64,000 nucleotides of DNA from Candidatus Thiodubiliella sp. (GTDB lineage: Bacteria; Pseudomonadota; Gammaproteobacteria; PS1; Pseudothioglobaceae), in contig JAQRGB010000001.1 in assembly GCA_029237605.1 (NCBI GenBank), positions 436,407 through 500,406 of the forward strand, given 5' to 3'. This document shows, one piece after another, positions 38,944-47,630 of this stretch (position 1 is its first letter; every line of letters begins with the position of its first letter). The notes beneath the pieces are model-generated. The model had not been told where the DNA came from and did no database searches. It worked only from the letters and a program-made list of their open reading frames with translations. Position numbers and translations under genes: made by a program.

Positions 38944-40021
38944 TAACGAATTCACGAATAATACGTGCTGATTCTTCACTAGCATTTAAATTGAGTTTCT
39001 GATGAATCTTTTTAAATTCTTTCATTAATGTTGTTATGTCGCTATTTAAAATAGCCATAGCATATTTAGCAATATTTTCACCATTTGCATCATTTTGAAT
39101 AAGCTCAGGCACTAAATTAGTATTGGCAATAATATTTGGTAAACTAATATATTTGATTTTAACTAATCTTGATGCAATAAAATAACTAAGCATTGATAAC
39201 TTATATACTACTACCATCGGAACACCTAATAATACTAATTCCAAGGTGGCAGTGCCAGACGCTACTAGTACCAAGTCTGATTCTATAGCACACTTGTGTG
39301 CATCACCAATAGAAACACCAATGTCTGCATCTTTTACTAAGGATTGTGCCCACTCAAGCATTTCGTCATTGGCAAGTACTAAATGAAAATTTAAAGTATC
39401 GTCTTTCTGTGCCATTATTTTTGCAGCAACTAATAATTCAGGCAAGAGTTTATTTATTTCATCATCACGTGATCCCGGCATTAATAAAATTTTTTTTGTA
39501 CTTTGGTAGTTTTTTCTAGGGTGTAAACTTTGCGCCAATGGATGTCCAACAAAAACAGCACGTTGGTTATATTTTTGATAGAAATCTACCTCAAATGGCA
39601 GTAAACATAACACCAAGTCGGTTGATTTCTTAATTTTTTTCATACGACTTTTGCGCCAAGCCCATACCGAAGGAGAGATAAAATGCACTGTTTTAACACC
39701 ACGTCGTTTTAATTTGTTTTCAATTACAAAATTAAAATCAGGGCCATCCACACCAATGAAAACATCTGGTTTATTTATAGAAAAATAACGAATAATATTA
39801 TTTCTAAGCAATAATAGCATGGGTAGTTTTTTCAAAACTTCGCTAAAGCCCATCACATTTACACATTTTTGATCCCACAACTGTATACATCCAGACCTAA
39901 TCATTTGATCACCTGCTAAGCCTTGTATTTGAACATAATTGTCTTGCATTTTTAATGCGTCCACCAATTTAGATCCTATTAAATCACCAGAGGTCTCAGT
40001 GGCACTAATGGCTATTTTCAT
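38936..40021 (-). CDS. lpxB: Lipid-A-disaccharide synthase
   Basis: GT19 transferase that forms the beta-1,6 disaccharide of lipid A on the inner face of the inner membrane. Features are SATETSGDLIGSKL, GVDGPDFNF, HFISPSVWAWRKSR, PFEVDFYQKY, LLMPGSRDDEI and ASGTATLE. The length of 361 residues is normal. It overlaps both neighbours. The usual lpxA/fabZ context is missing, so the lipid A genes are split. Confidence 0.95.
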   Translation of the reverse strand: MKIAISATETSGDLIGSKLVDALKMQDNYVQIQGLAGDQMIRSGCIQLWDQKCVNVMGFSEVLKKLPMLLLLRNNIIRYFSINKPDVFIGVDGPDFNFVIENKLKRRGVKTVHFISPSVWAWRKSRMKKIKKSTDLVLCLLPFEVDFYQKYNQRAVFVGHPLAQSLHPRKNYQSTKKILLMPGSRDDEINKLLPELLVAAKIMAQKDDTLNFHLVLANDEMLEWAQSLVKDADIGVSIGDAHKCAIESDLVLVASGTATLELVLLGVPMVVVYKLSMLSYFIASRLVKIKYISLPNIIANTNLVPELIQNDANGENIAKYAMAILNSDITTLMKEFKKIHQKLNLNASEESARIIREFVNE

Positions 40022-40320
40022 TTTCTAGGTAGAATAATCTGCGGCTCTTTATTAAAAACCCGATAAATCACTATTACATTGCCAATCACCTGTATCAAAT
40101 GTGCCTTGGTAATATTGATAATCTCATCTATTATTTTCTGTTTATCTTTCCTACTTTCAGAACGAATTTTAATTTTCAACAACTCGTGCTTAGTCATAGT
40201 TGATTCTAGCTCCATCAATACCGACTTACTCAACCCGTGCTGCCCAATTATTACCACAGGCTTTAGAGTGTTTCCACAAGAGCGTAAGAATTTTTTTTGA
40301 TTATTGGTTAGCTTAGTCAT
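40018..40320 (-). CDS. yhbY: CRM-domain RNA-binding protein YhbY
   Basis: Small protein that associates with pre-50S ribosomal particles. The CRM fold is marked by LTNNQKKFLRS, the VVIIGQHGLSKSV loop (GxxG motif) and HELLKIKI. The length of 100 residues is normal. It ends in a 4-nt overlap with lpxB. The divergent gene normally found here (rlmE) is missing; a degraded region follows instead. Confidence 0.93.
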   Translation of the reverse strand: MTKLTNNQKKFLRSCGNTLKPVVIIGQHGLSKSVLMELESTMTKHELLKIKIRSESRKDKQKIIDEIINITKAHLIQVIGNVIVIYRVFNKEPQIILPRK

Positions 40321-40413
40321 TATTTTAGTATGTGATAATACAGAAATCTAAACATACATTTAAATTTTATTAAATAACATATTGATGAAGAACAGATAGA
40401 ATAAAAACTTTAT

Positions 40414-40521
40414 TTAACAAAGAATACTTACCTCAAGTTTTTTACGCTTTAGCATTTCAATGTTAGCTTCAAATAGATGAATATTGATATTATTAACTTT
40501 ATTTAGATAATTTTTTACCAT
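40414..40521 (-). CDS. Small ORF behind the restriction remnant
   Basis: Frame of 35 residues (MVKNYLNKVNNIN to VSILC) with a charged helical part EANIEMLKRKKLE. It begins 22 nt after the stop of the 92-residue ORF at 40544-40822 and has no strong ribosome binding site. It may be a fragment of a decayed gene of the same island. Not recognised. Confidence 0.25.
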   Translation of the reverse strand: MVKNYLNKVNNINIHLFEANIEMLKRKKLEVSILC

Positions 40522-40543
40522 AATCTTTGTATTAAAAAATAGC

Positions 40544-40822
40544 TTATTCGTAATTACTGGCTTGTTTAACCTTATTATTTTTATCAACTAAGTTTAGTAA
40601 GCCTAATCCACAATCATCTGGTTTCATTTTTATCCTTATATATTTATTTTTTAGAATTATACCTAAGTCTGCAAAATCTATTTTTAAAACCCTCTCATCA
40701 AGTAGCCACTTTTGATTTTTCTCAACCTTTGCAAGCTTCTTGTTTTCGTATTTAGTCTTCTCTTTTGGTTTGAATAACAACACTTCTTTTAAAACTTTTT
40801 CTATTTGTTTTAGATTTATCAT
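40544..40822 (-). CDS. Hypothetical protein coupled to a restriction-specificity remnant
   Basis: Protein of 92 residues beginning MINLKQIEKVLKEV and ending KVKQASNYE, with a central WLLDERVLKIDFADLGI segment. It is not recognised. Its ATG overlaps the stop of the degraded target-recognition gene (CTATGATA), so it was once the next cistron of a restriction-modification operon. It is charged, with no membrane segment. It may be an accessory R-M protein or itself a leftover. Confidence 0.5.
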   Translation of the reverse strand: MINLKQIEKVLKEVLLFKPKEKTKYENKKLAKVEKNQKWLLDERVLKIDFADLGIILKNKYIRIKMKPDDCGLGLLNLVDKNNKVKQASNYE

Positions 40823-41290
40823 AGTGATTTTATACAATCTTCCATAAATTGCCAGTCTGGTTGTAAGTTATCATTAATTGGTAATAGAATGATATCGTTA
40901 TAAAATTTATTAGCAAAAGTCTTTCTCCCAAAAGCATATTTATATTTTTTGAATTATAGTTGTTACAAATAAGCCATTATATCTATTTAAATGCTTATAT
41001 TTTATATATACTAAATTCATCATTTGTAGAATCATTGCTAACAACAAAACAACCCACAAAGGCAATATAAATAGTAGTAGTAGTATTAACAAATAAAAAA
41101 TTAGGTATAAAATCAGTTAACCTGTTATTATATTCACTTACTGAATAACGCTATAAGCTCCCACAATTTTCTATCTTTTTTTATTAACCTCATTCCTCTA
41201 GTAATATCAAGAACATATGGAATTTTAAATTCACCACATTTAATGCTGTCAAGTGTAATTATATTCTTTAGTTGATGATATATAGGCGCC
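40819..41290 (-). pseudogene. Restriction-modification target-recognition (HsdS-like) remnant
   Basis: Pieces in different minus-strand frames line up with the target-recognition domain of type I/IIG specificity proteins: KCGEFKIPYVLDITRGMRLIKKDR near 41165-41255, HLNRYNGLFVTTIIQKI near 40950-41000, and the C terminus KYAFGRKTFANKFYNDIILLP then DNLQPDWQFMEDCIKSL at 40827-40945. Such domains usually start with a GEFxIGDxFDIxRGKRL-type motif and end LPxNxxxxPDWxFMExYIK. Stops and frameshifts separate the pieces, so it is dead. Confidence 0.7.
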
Positions 41291-41904
41291 ACCCCATGGT
41301 ACTTGATAGGCAGTTAATTATTCTCTTTAACAACAACTTCTGGATCAAAGTTTAAACTTGATAAGAATACATAAGAAATAACCTTATCAGTTGTTTATAG
41401 GTTGCAAATCTTTGCATTGCCGCCTATCAATAGAGCTTTTTCTAATTAGAGGTGTGGTGTTGGTCTAAGGACAATCTTGAATAACCTAAAGCCATGTTTG
41501 ATAAGATATTTGTTCTTAGCTCTGACAAACTTACGACATCGAAAATAAAAAGCAGTCAATCTTGTTACGTAAAAGCTTTGGATTAATATGGTGCTTTATT
41601 AATTAAATCCATAAAGATATCAATATTTTTAAAAGATTCCTTTTATCTTAAACATAGCGTTTTTATAGATGGAATTGTACAACTCTCTTATTACATTTTT
41701 TAGATTTGTACCTTTGTTAGCCAGACTCATTCTTGCCAATCCTAACAAAGATGTGGCTCTTTATTTTTAAACTCATATACTAAAAAAATTTTATCTTCAA
41801 TCCCATAGTTAAAATAAACTAAATTAGAGTTTAGTTGAGCAAAATAGCTAGATAAGGGTATTTTTTATAAAATAATTTATCTTTTTATAATACTTTTTAA
41901 TAGA
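41291..41904. other. Degraded DNA upstream of the restriction remnant
   Basis: About 600 nt with no open gene. On the minus strand short frames such as IEDKIFLVYEFKNKEPH (near 41770-41820) look like fragments of a protein and may be the former upstream part of the restriction-modification operon. The fragments are too short to identify. Confidence 0.35.
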
Positions 41905-41981
41905 CAAAAAAATAGACCCTGTATAAAACCCTTGTTATGTAAGGAGTTATAGAGGATCTATTTCTAAAAGTTAGTATTTAA
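41905..41981 (-). repeat. Dispersed hairpin repeat, copy 2 (terminator-like)
   Basis: Second copy of the element at 8184-8260. Shared blocks include TTGTTATGTAA and GGATCTATTTCTAAAAGTTA. The terminal inverted repeat has one mismatch (AAATAGACCC against GGATCTATTT). On the minus strand a T-run follows the hairpin, and the copy lies about 70 nt behind the stop of the Gly/Asn-rich gene, the same placement as copy 1 behind rhlE. Confidence 0.7.
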
Positions 41982-42048
41982 TTAACTTAGGTTATTAGGT
42001 TATTTTAATATAATGGTCTTTTTACCATACACTATAGTTAGTCAACTT

Positions 42049-42612
42049 TTATTTAATTGGTGAAGTCTTAGCATTGTAATAACCGTTACTATTACCAGCG
42101 CCGTCATTTCGATATCCACCTCTTCCATCAGCATAACCTTTGGCGTATGCATCGGCTTGTGCCCTAGCATAACCGTCAGCTTGACCTTTAGCATATGCAT
42201 CGGCTTTACCTGAAGCAGAAGCCTCTGCTCTACCATCAGCCCTGCCAGACGCAACACCTGAAGCGCTATTATCAGTCTTATTTTTAGTATTGAAGTTCAC
42301 ACCAAAGTCTGTATCATTCAACCAATTACTGCCACTCTTAAATGGGCCCCAATTTGAACCACCATTAAAAGGACCGGCATTAGATCCACCACCGAATGGA
42401 CCCCAATTATTGCCACCTTTAAATGGACCCCAATTAGATCCGCTATTAGATCCGCTACTAAATGGGCCCCAATTTGAGTTTGAGTTTGAGCCACCGAATG
42501 GATTCCAATTGTTACCACCATGGTTACCATTATGGTTACCATTATTAAACCAACCAGCTGAAGCTGTTGATGCTGCTGCCATTATAGCAGTAATTACAAT
42601 AATTTTTTTCAT
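42049..42612 (-). CDS. Secreted Gly/Asn-rich repeat protein, candidate sulfur globule protein
   Basis: Protein of 187 residues with a clear signal peptide (residues 1-19, cut after TASA) and no cysteine. The mature N-terminal half (20-100) is Gly/Asn/Ser-rich with repeated NWGPF units (NWNPF, NWGPF four times, AGPF once). The second half (about 120-170) has an eight-residue repeat, ADAYAKGQ, ADGYARAQ, ADAYAKGY, ADGRGGYR. Small Gly/Asn/Trp-rich secreted proteins with such repeats coat periplasmic sulfur globules in Allochromatium, which fits this organism. Function is inference from composition. GAGG lies 8 nt before the ATG at 42612. A copy of the hairpin repeat follows. Confidence 0.7.
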   Translation of the reverse strand: MKKIIVITAIMAAASTASAGWFNNGNHNGNHGGNNWNPFGGSNSNSNWGPFSSGSNSGSNWGPFKGGNNWGPFGGGSNAGPFNGGSNWGPFKSGSNWLNDTDFGVNFNTKNKTDNSASGVASGRADGRAEASASGKADAYAKGQADGYARAQADAYAKGYADGRGGYRNDGAGNSNGYYNAKTSPIK

Positions 42613-42768
42613 AAAATACACCTCATTAAAATTAGCGAATCATTATTGACACACTTTAATACTATACTTTTATCTTTACAGTAGGTAAAATATTATACAG
42701 CATATATATGCTAAACAATAAAGTTATCGGTTAGGATAATTTTTATTGGACTTTTTTTAAATTTAAAC

Positions 42769-42845
42769 TGGTAGTCGCGAGTGAATTTGAATCACCGACC
42801 CCTACCATGTCAAGGTAGTGCTCTAACCAGCTGAGCTACGCGACT
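42769..42845 (-). tRNA. tRNA-Val (anticodon GAC)
   Basis: On the minus strand, acceptor AGTCGCG pairs with CGCGACT and CCA is encoded. The D-arm is GCTC...GAGC, the anticodon stem CTACC/GGTAG encloses TTGACAT with anticodon GAC, and the T-arm contains GATTCAAATTC. It reads GUC/GUU. It lies between pyrF and the Gly/Asn-rich gene. Confidence 0.95.
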
Positions 42846-42868
42846 AAAGATAATTAAATTATACCGTC

Positions 42869-43564
42869 TCAAAAACAAGTTTTGATAATATCTTGAATAT
42901 TGCTAGCAGCCTCATAAGGATTGTCAGCATTTTTAATTGGCCGCCCTATAACAATATAATCTGTTCCTGATTTAAATGCAGTTGTCACATCAACCACACG
43001 TTTTTGGTCATCATTATTTTTCACAGGACGAATGCCTGGCGTTACTACAATAAGCTTGTTATCAACATATTCACGCAAGAATGGCACCTCAAGACCAGAA
43101 GATATAACGCCATCACAACCAGCTTCAAAAGCACGTTTGGCACGAGAAATAACCAAATCTTGCACATTGCAATCAAAGCCTAAATCATCTAAATCACCTA
43201 TATCAAGACTAGTAAGTGCAGTGACTGCCAATATTTTAAGACCGCCTTTGTTCTCTACTGCTTTTTCCATAAGCGTTTGGTTGCCATGAATAGTAGCAAA
43301 GGTTGCGCCATATTTACTAAGACGATTAATAGTTCTTCCTACAGTTTCTGGTACATCGAAAAATTTTAAATCAACAAATACTTTTTTATCTTTGGCAATC
43401 AACCAGTCCATTAATTGGAAATATTGCCCTGTCATTAGCATTTCCATGCCAATTTTGTAAAAACTAACACTATCATCGAGTTGGTTTACTAAATCTTTAG
43501 CCTGTTGCACTTCTGGAAGATCTAATGCAAAAATAAGCCTATCTTTAATTTTAATGTTTTTCAT
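42869..43564 (-). CDS. pyrF: Orotidine 5'-phosphate decarboxylase
   Basis: Last step of UMP synthesis. Features are FALDLPEVQQAKDLV, the catalytic VFVDLKFFDVPETV (D-x-K-x-x-D), VVTPGIRP and YIVIGRPI. The length of 231 residues is normal. It is followed on its strand by tRNA-Val. The upstream region holds a decayed Sel1 fragment. Confidence 0.96.
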   Translation of the reverse strand: MKNIKIKDRLIFALDLPEVQQAKDLVNQLDDSVSFYKIGMEMLMTGQYFQLMDWLIAKDKKVFVDLKFFDVPETVGRTINRLSKYGATFATIHGNQTLMEKAVENKGGLKILAVTALTSLDIGDLDDLGFDCNVQDLVISRAKRAFEAGCDGVISSGLEVPFLREYVDNKLIVVTPGIRPVKNNDDQKRVVDVTTAFKSGTDYIVIGRPIKNADNPYEAASNIQDIIKTCF

Positions 43565-43574
43565 AATTTATCTT

Positions 43575-43668
43575 TTATTAAAACACACTGCCACTAATAA
43601 CTATTGCTACTTGCACACTGCATTTAGTGTTTTGATTGCGTTATATCTTTTTCTACGCCTTTGCCCAT
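43575..43668 (-). pseudogene. Possible Sel1-repeat remnant
   Basis: Minus-strand frame reads GKGVEKDITQSKH-stop-MQCASSNSY-stop-WQCVLIK. This resembles one Sel1-like repeat (GxGVxKDxxQAxxWxxxAA...A), with stops where conserved residues are expected. It is short, so chance resemblance is possible. The rest of 43669-43901 shows nothing recognisable. Confidence 0.35.
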
Positions 43669-43901
43669 TATATAAAAGTGCTTAAATTATACTGTGTTTT
43701 TACATAATTTTGATTGGTAGATTCTTAATACTAATAAAATATTTATGCTGAATCAATGCCCAAACTCAACTTTCATAATAAACCTAATATATTATTTTTA
43801 TGCGTCATATTACTTAACAAACTTTATTATTTTACGATGACTTTTCATTATCTTATATTATAAATATGAAATGAATAATTATTGTAAAATACTAATAATT
43901 T

Positions 43902-43978
43902 GTCCTTGTAGCTCAGCTGGATAGAGTAGCCGCCTCCTAAGCGGCAGGCCAGTGGTTCGAATCCACTCAAGGACGCCA
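43902..43978 (+). tRNA. tRNA-Arg (anticodon CCT)
   Basis: Acceptor GTCCTTG/CAAGGAC, encoded CCA, D-arm GCTC...GAGT, anticodon stem GCCGC/GCGGC around CTCCTAA with anticodon CCT, and T-arm GGTTCGAATCC. It reads AGG. It is 14 nt ahead of the GFA-like gene. Confidence 0.95.
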
Positions 43979-43992
43979 ATAAAGGAGTTAAA

Positions 43993-44385
43993 ATGCATAA
44001 AGGTAAATGTTTGTGTGGTAAAGTTGCATTTAAAATTACGCAGAAAATTACAGATATTGTCATGTGTCATTGTAGCGAGTGTAGGCGTGTACAAGGCACT
44101 GCCTTTGCTACCAATGGCAATGTAGAAAGCAAAAACTTTAAATTTTTAAGTGGCGAGAACAATCTCACTGAATTTAAGGAAAATGACAATAAAAGTCGAT
44201 TCTTTTGTCAGTCTTGTGGTGCACCCATTATGGCAAAGCTTAAAAACAATCCTGCTTATACAAGGGTTAGACTAGGAACAATTACAACTGATGTTTATGA
44301 AGCAATTGAAAAACATATTTTCACTGAATCAAAGGCAAGCTGGGATAATATCTGTGATGACATTCCACAACACAAAGAATGGTAA
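43993..44385 (+). CDS. GFA/CENP-V family zinc protein
   Basis: Protein of 130 residues with the GFA (DUF636) fold. The zinc ligands are in CLCGKVAF, CHCSECRRVQG and CQSCGAP. The family was named for a glutathione-dependent formaldehyde-activating activity that is disputed, so substrate is unknown. AGGAG lies upstream of the ATG. It is 14 nt ahead of aroC and probably cotranscribed. Confidence 0.88.
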   Translation: MHKGKCLCGKVAFKITQKITDIVMCHCSECRRVQGTAFATNGNVESKNFKFLSGENNLTEFKENDNKSRFFCQSCGAPIMAKLKNNPAYTRVRLGTITTDVYEAIEKHIFTESKASWDNICDDIPQHKEW

Positions 44386-44399
44386 ATTAGGAGCGGCAA

Positions 44400-45497
44400 A
44401 TGAGTGGTAATAGTATTGGCAAATTATTTACAGTAACCACTGCTGGTGAGTCGCATGGTGAAGCACTGGTGGGTATTGTTGACGGCTGCCCACCTAATAT
44501 GGAGCTTTCTGAAGTTGACTTGCAAGGTGACTTAGATTTGAGAAAGCCAGGCACTTCACGCCATACAACACAGCGTCGTGAAGAAGACTTAGTAAAAATT
44601 TTATCGGGTACTTTTGAAGGTAAAACTACCGGCACACCGATTGCACTCATCATTCAAAACACTGACCAACGCTCCAAAGACTATGGCAATATCGCCAACA
44701 CTTTTCGTCCTGGTCATGCAGATTACACTTACGAGCAGAAATATGGCATTCGTGATTATCGTGGTGGTGGTCGCTCTTCTGCGCGTGAGACAGCAATGCG
44801 TGTTGCCTGTGGTGGCATTGCTAAAAAATATTTAAAACAAGAATTTGGCATTGAAATTAAAGGCTATCTTGCACAGTTAGGGCCTATTAAGACAGAAACA
44901 CTTGATTGGGATGAAGTACACAACAATCCTTTCTTCTGCCCTGATGCTAGCAAAATATCAAAGCTTGAAAATTACATGGATGCACTAAGGAAAGCAGGTG
45001 ATTCTATTGGTGCGCGTATCAATGTAGTTGTCACTAATATGCCTGTTGGATTGGGTGAGCCAATTTTTGACAAATTAGAGGCTGATGTTGCACACTCAAT
45101 GATGAGCATTAATGCAGTTAAAGGCGTAGAAATCGGTGCTGGATTTAATTCTATAACCCAAAAAGGAACACAACACCGTGATACCATTACCCCGTATGGT
45201 TTTGGGTCTAATAATGCAGGCGGTACACTTGGTGGCATTAGTTCTGGACAGGATTTGTTAGTTTCTATCGCCATCAAGCCAACTTCAAGCTTGCGCATAC
45301 CTATTGATAGTATTGACAAAAATGGTAAACCAACTAAAATAATTACTGAAGGCCGTCATGACCCATGTGTAGGCATTCGCGCCACACCAATCGCTGAAGC
45401 GATGTTGGCAATTACACTAATGGATCATGTAATGCGTCAGCGTGCACAGAATGCAAAGGTAAAGTTATCCACACCCACTATACCTGCAAGTAAATAA
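44400..45497 (+). CDS. aroC: Chorismate synthase
   Basis: Converts EPSP to chorismate using reduced FMN. Signatures are GESHG near the N terminus, [42 protein letters not shown] and [17 protein letters not shown]. The length of 365 residues is normal. AGGAG lies upstream of the ATG. The next gene (SulP) is 30 nt downstream. Confidence 0.97.
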   Translation: MSGNSIGKLFTVTTAGESHGEALVGIVDGCPPNMELSEVDLQGDLDLRKPGTSRHTTQRREEDLVKILSGTFEGKTTGTPIALIIQNTDQRSKDYGNIANTFRPGHADYTYEQKYGIRDYRGGGRSSARETAMRVACGGIAKKYLKQEFGIEIKGYLAQLGPIKTETLDWDEVHNNPFFCPDASKISKLENYMDALRKAGDSIGARINVVVTNMPVGLGEPIFDKLEADVAHSMMSINAVKGVEIGAGFNSITQKGTQHRDTITPYGFGSNNAGGTLGGISSGQDLLVSIAIKPTSSLRIPIDSIDKNGKPTKIITEGRHDPCVGIRATPIAEAMLAITLMDHVMRQRAQNAKVKLSTPTIPASK

Positions 45498-45527
45498 AAT
45501 TAAATAACAGCTAAAATAAGGAAGAAA

Positions 45528-47051
45528 ATGCTTTTTTCTCTAATCAATAAATATATTTCTATCAACCCAAAAAATGATATTTTATCGGGGTTAACTGTTG
45601 CACTCGCCTTAGTACCAGAGGCGGTTGCATTTGCTTTGCTGGCTGGCGTAGGCCCATTAGTTGGCTTATATGCTGCCTTTACCATTGGCTTGGTTACTTC
45701 AATTGTCGGTGGTCGACCAGGTATGATTTCTGGGGCTACAGGTGCGATTGCCGTAGTGATTGGCACACTGGTGGCAGTTCATGGTGTAGAATATTTATTT
45801 GCTGCGGTGCTACTCACAGGTATTATTCAAATATCTTTTGGCTTACTTAAGCTTGGTAAGTTTATTCGTCTCGTGCCACACCCTGTATTTTTAGGCTTTG
45901 TGAATGGCATTGCAATGGTTATTTTTATCGGGCAAATCAAGCAATTTAGAATTGGCGATACATGGATTACTGGCGAACCACTAATAATTATGCTAGTTAT
46001 TATTGCTGCTACAATGGCAATTATTTATTTATTACCAAAATTTACCAAAACCGTACCTGAAATCTTAGTGGCAGTTATTGTTGGTAGTTTTGTAGTGATT
46101 TGGCTTGGCCTTGACACCCGCACAGTTGGTGATGTTGCTTCTATTAAAGGGGGCTTTCCTGCTTTCCATATTCCTGATGTGGCATTTAACTTAGATACAC
46201 TGAAAATTATTTTTCCTTACGCGTTAACAATGGCATTAGTTGGTTTGATAGAAAGCCTACTAACGCTAAACTTGGTAGATGATTTAACGCAAACTACAGG
46301 ACAGCCAAACAGAGAGAGTGTTGGGCAAGGTGTTGCTAATACCATAACTGGTTTATTTGGTGGCATGGGCGGTTGTGCAATGGTTGGACAAAGTATTATT
46401 AATGTTAAATCTGGTGGTCGTGGACGCTTATCAGGCATTGTCGCCTCTGTTGCACTATTGTTGTTTATCATTTACTTATCAGAATATATTGAGATGATCC
46501 CTATTGCGGTATTGGTTGGAGTGATGTTGATGGTGGTAATTGGTACTTTCGAATGGTGCACTCTTACTCTATTTGGCAAGATACCAGTATTAGATATTAT
46601 TACTGGTATTTCAGTTGCGATTATTACTGTTGTGACTGATAATTTGGCCTTAGCCGTTATTATTGGCGTTATCCTATCAGCTCTATCTTTTGCCTGGGAA
46701 TCTGCTAGTAAGATTTTTGTTAAACAATATAAAAATGACAATGGAGATAATGTCTATGAAGTGCATGGCACTTTATTCTTTGCTTCAAAAGAACATTTTC
46801 AAGAATTGTTCAATCATAAAACAGACACCAATGATACTTATATTGATTTTGGTAATGCCAAAGTGCTAGACCACTCAGCTATTCAAGCTATTGATAAACT
46901 GGCTACGCGTTATAAGAGTATCGGCAAAACATTACACTTACAACACCTTAGTGCTGAATGTAGATTGCTACTTAAAACTGCGAAAAACTTAGTAGAAGTA
47001 AATGTATTAGAAGATCCTGTGTACCATGTAGCAGATGATAAATTAGCTTAA
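45528..47051 (+). CDS. SulP-family anion transporter with STAS domain
   Basis: Inner-membrane transporter of 507 residues. The membrane part has 10-14 helices, opening with DILSGLTVALALVPEAVAFA (family signature) and containing GRPGMISGATGAIAVV. A C-terminal cytoplasmic STAS domain (about 415-500) contains YIDFGNAKVLDHSAIQAI. SulP proteins move sulfate, bicarbonate or other anions; in an autotrophic sulfur oxidiser bicarbonate import or sulfate movement are both plausible and cannot be separated by reading. Confidence 0.9.
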   Translation: MLFSLINKYISINPKNDILSGLTVALALVPEAVAFALLAGVGPLVGLYAAFTIGLVTSIVGGRPGMISGATGAIAVVIGTLVAVHGVEYLFAAVLLTGIIQISFGLLKLGKFIRLVPHPVFLGFVNGIAMVIFIGQIKQFRIGDTWITGEPLIIMLVIIAATMAIIYLLPKFTKTVPEILVAVIVGSFVVIWLGLDTRTVGDVASIKGGFPAFHIPDVAFNLDTLKIIFPYALTMALVGLIESLLTLNLVDDLTQTTGQPNRESVGQGVANTITGLFGGMGGCAMVGQSIINVKSGGRGRLSGIVASVALLLFIIYLSEYIEMIPIAVLVGVMLMVVIGTFEWCTLTLFGKIPVLDIITGISVAIITVVTDNLALAVIIGVILSALSFAWESASKIFVKQYKNDNGDNVYEVHGTLFFASKEHFQELFNHKTDTNDTYIDFGNAKVLDHSAIQAIDKLATRYKSIGKTLHLQHLSAECRLLLKTAKNLVEVNVLEDPVYHVADDKLA

Positions 47052-47112
47052 CACTTGAAATTTTAATTTAGTATTTGTATAATGGGATTTATGTTTATTT
47101 AAGGGTAAAGTA

Positions 47113-47607
47113 ATGAAAAAAATACTAACTATTGTCATGCTACTATCATCAACACTGCTTAATGCATATTGGCATTCTCAGTCAAATTTATTTAATCACC
47201 ATGTGTTTGGTGATAATTTTTGGAATGACTTTGGTAATCAATTTCAACAATTTGACCACCAAATAGACAGGCTACGATACAACGACTCTATTATAAGAAA
47301 ATTTTCAAAACAGTATTTTGATAAAGATAATAATAGTTATGTGATGGAAATCAAAATATCTGGTGTCAACAAAAAGAATCTAGATATCTCAAGTAACCAA
47401 AATATGCTGATTATAAAGGTTAAACAAACCTTAAGTAATAACAACACATACTCATCAAACAATTTCTCACAAATTATTTCTATTCCTGTGGATGGTGATG
47501 TGGAAAATATAACTGCTATCTTTGAAAGCGATGTGTTGAAAGTCATTATCCCAAAACTTATGCAGCCCAAACCCAAGTATCATATTAAAAAAATAACCAT
47601 TAAGTAA
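47113..47607 (+). CDS. Hsp20/alpha-crystallin protein with signal peptide
   Basis: Protein of 164 residues. Residues 1-19 (MKKILTIVMLLSSTLLNAY) are a signal peptide, so it should be in the periplasm, unlike ordinary small heat-shock proteins. An alpha-crystallin domain covers about 68-155 (YVMEIKISGVNKKNLDI, LIIKVKQT, FSQIISIPVDGDV, and the last-strand motif AIFESDVLKVIIPK where the usual NGVL is SDVL). The N-terminal arm is rich in Phe, Asn, Gln and His. It has its own upstream space of 61 nt after the SulP gene. Confidence 0.8.
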   Translation: MKKILTIVMLLSSTLLNAYWHSQSNLFNHHVFGDNFWNDFGNQFQQFDHQIDRLRYNDSIIRKFSKQYFDKDNNSYVMEIKISGVNKKNLDISSNQNMLIIKVKQTLSNNNTYSSNNFSQIISIPVDGDVENITAIFESDVLKVIIPKLMQPKPKYHIKKITIK

Positions 47608-47630
47608 TATTTTTATCTAATAGACAGAAT

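Noticed and set aside
40838-42048. Complete insertion sequence or prophage in the gene-poor island
   Set aside because: No transposase or integrase motif and no target-site duplication were found; the recognisable pieces are from a restriction specificity protein.
42290-42649. Proline-rich plus-strand frame of 119 residues
   Set aside because: It is the complement of the Gly/Asn-rich secreted protein; its PPLNGPQ repeats are just the reverse reading of NWGPF codons.
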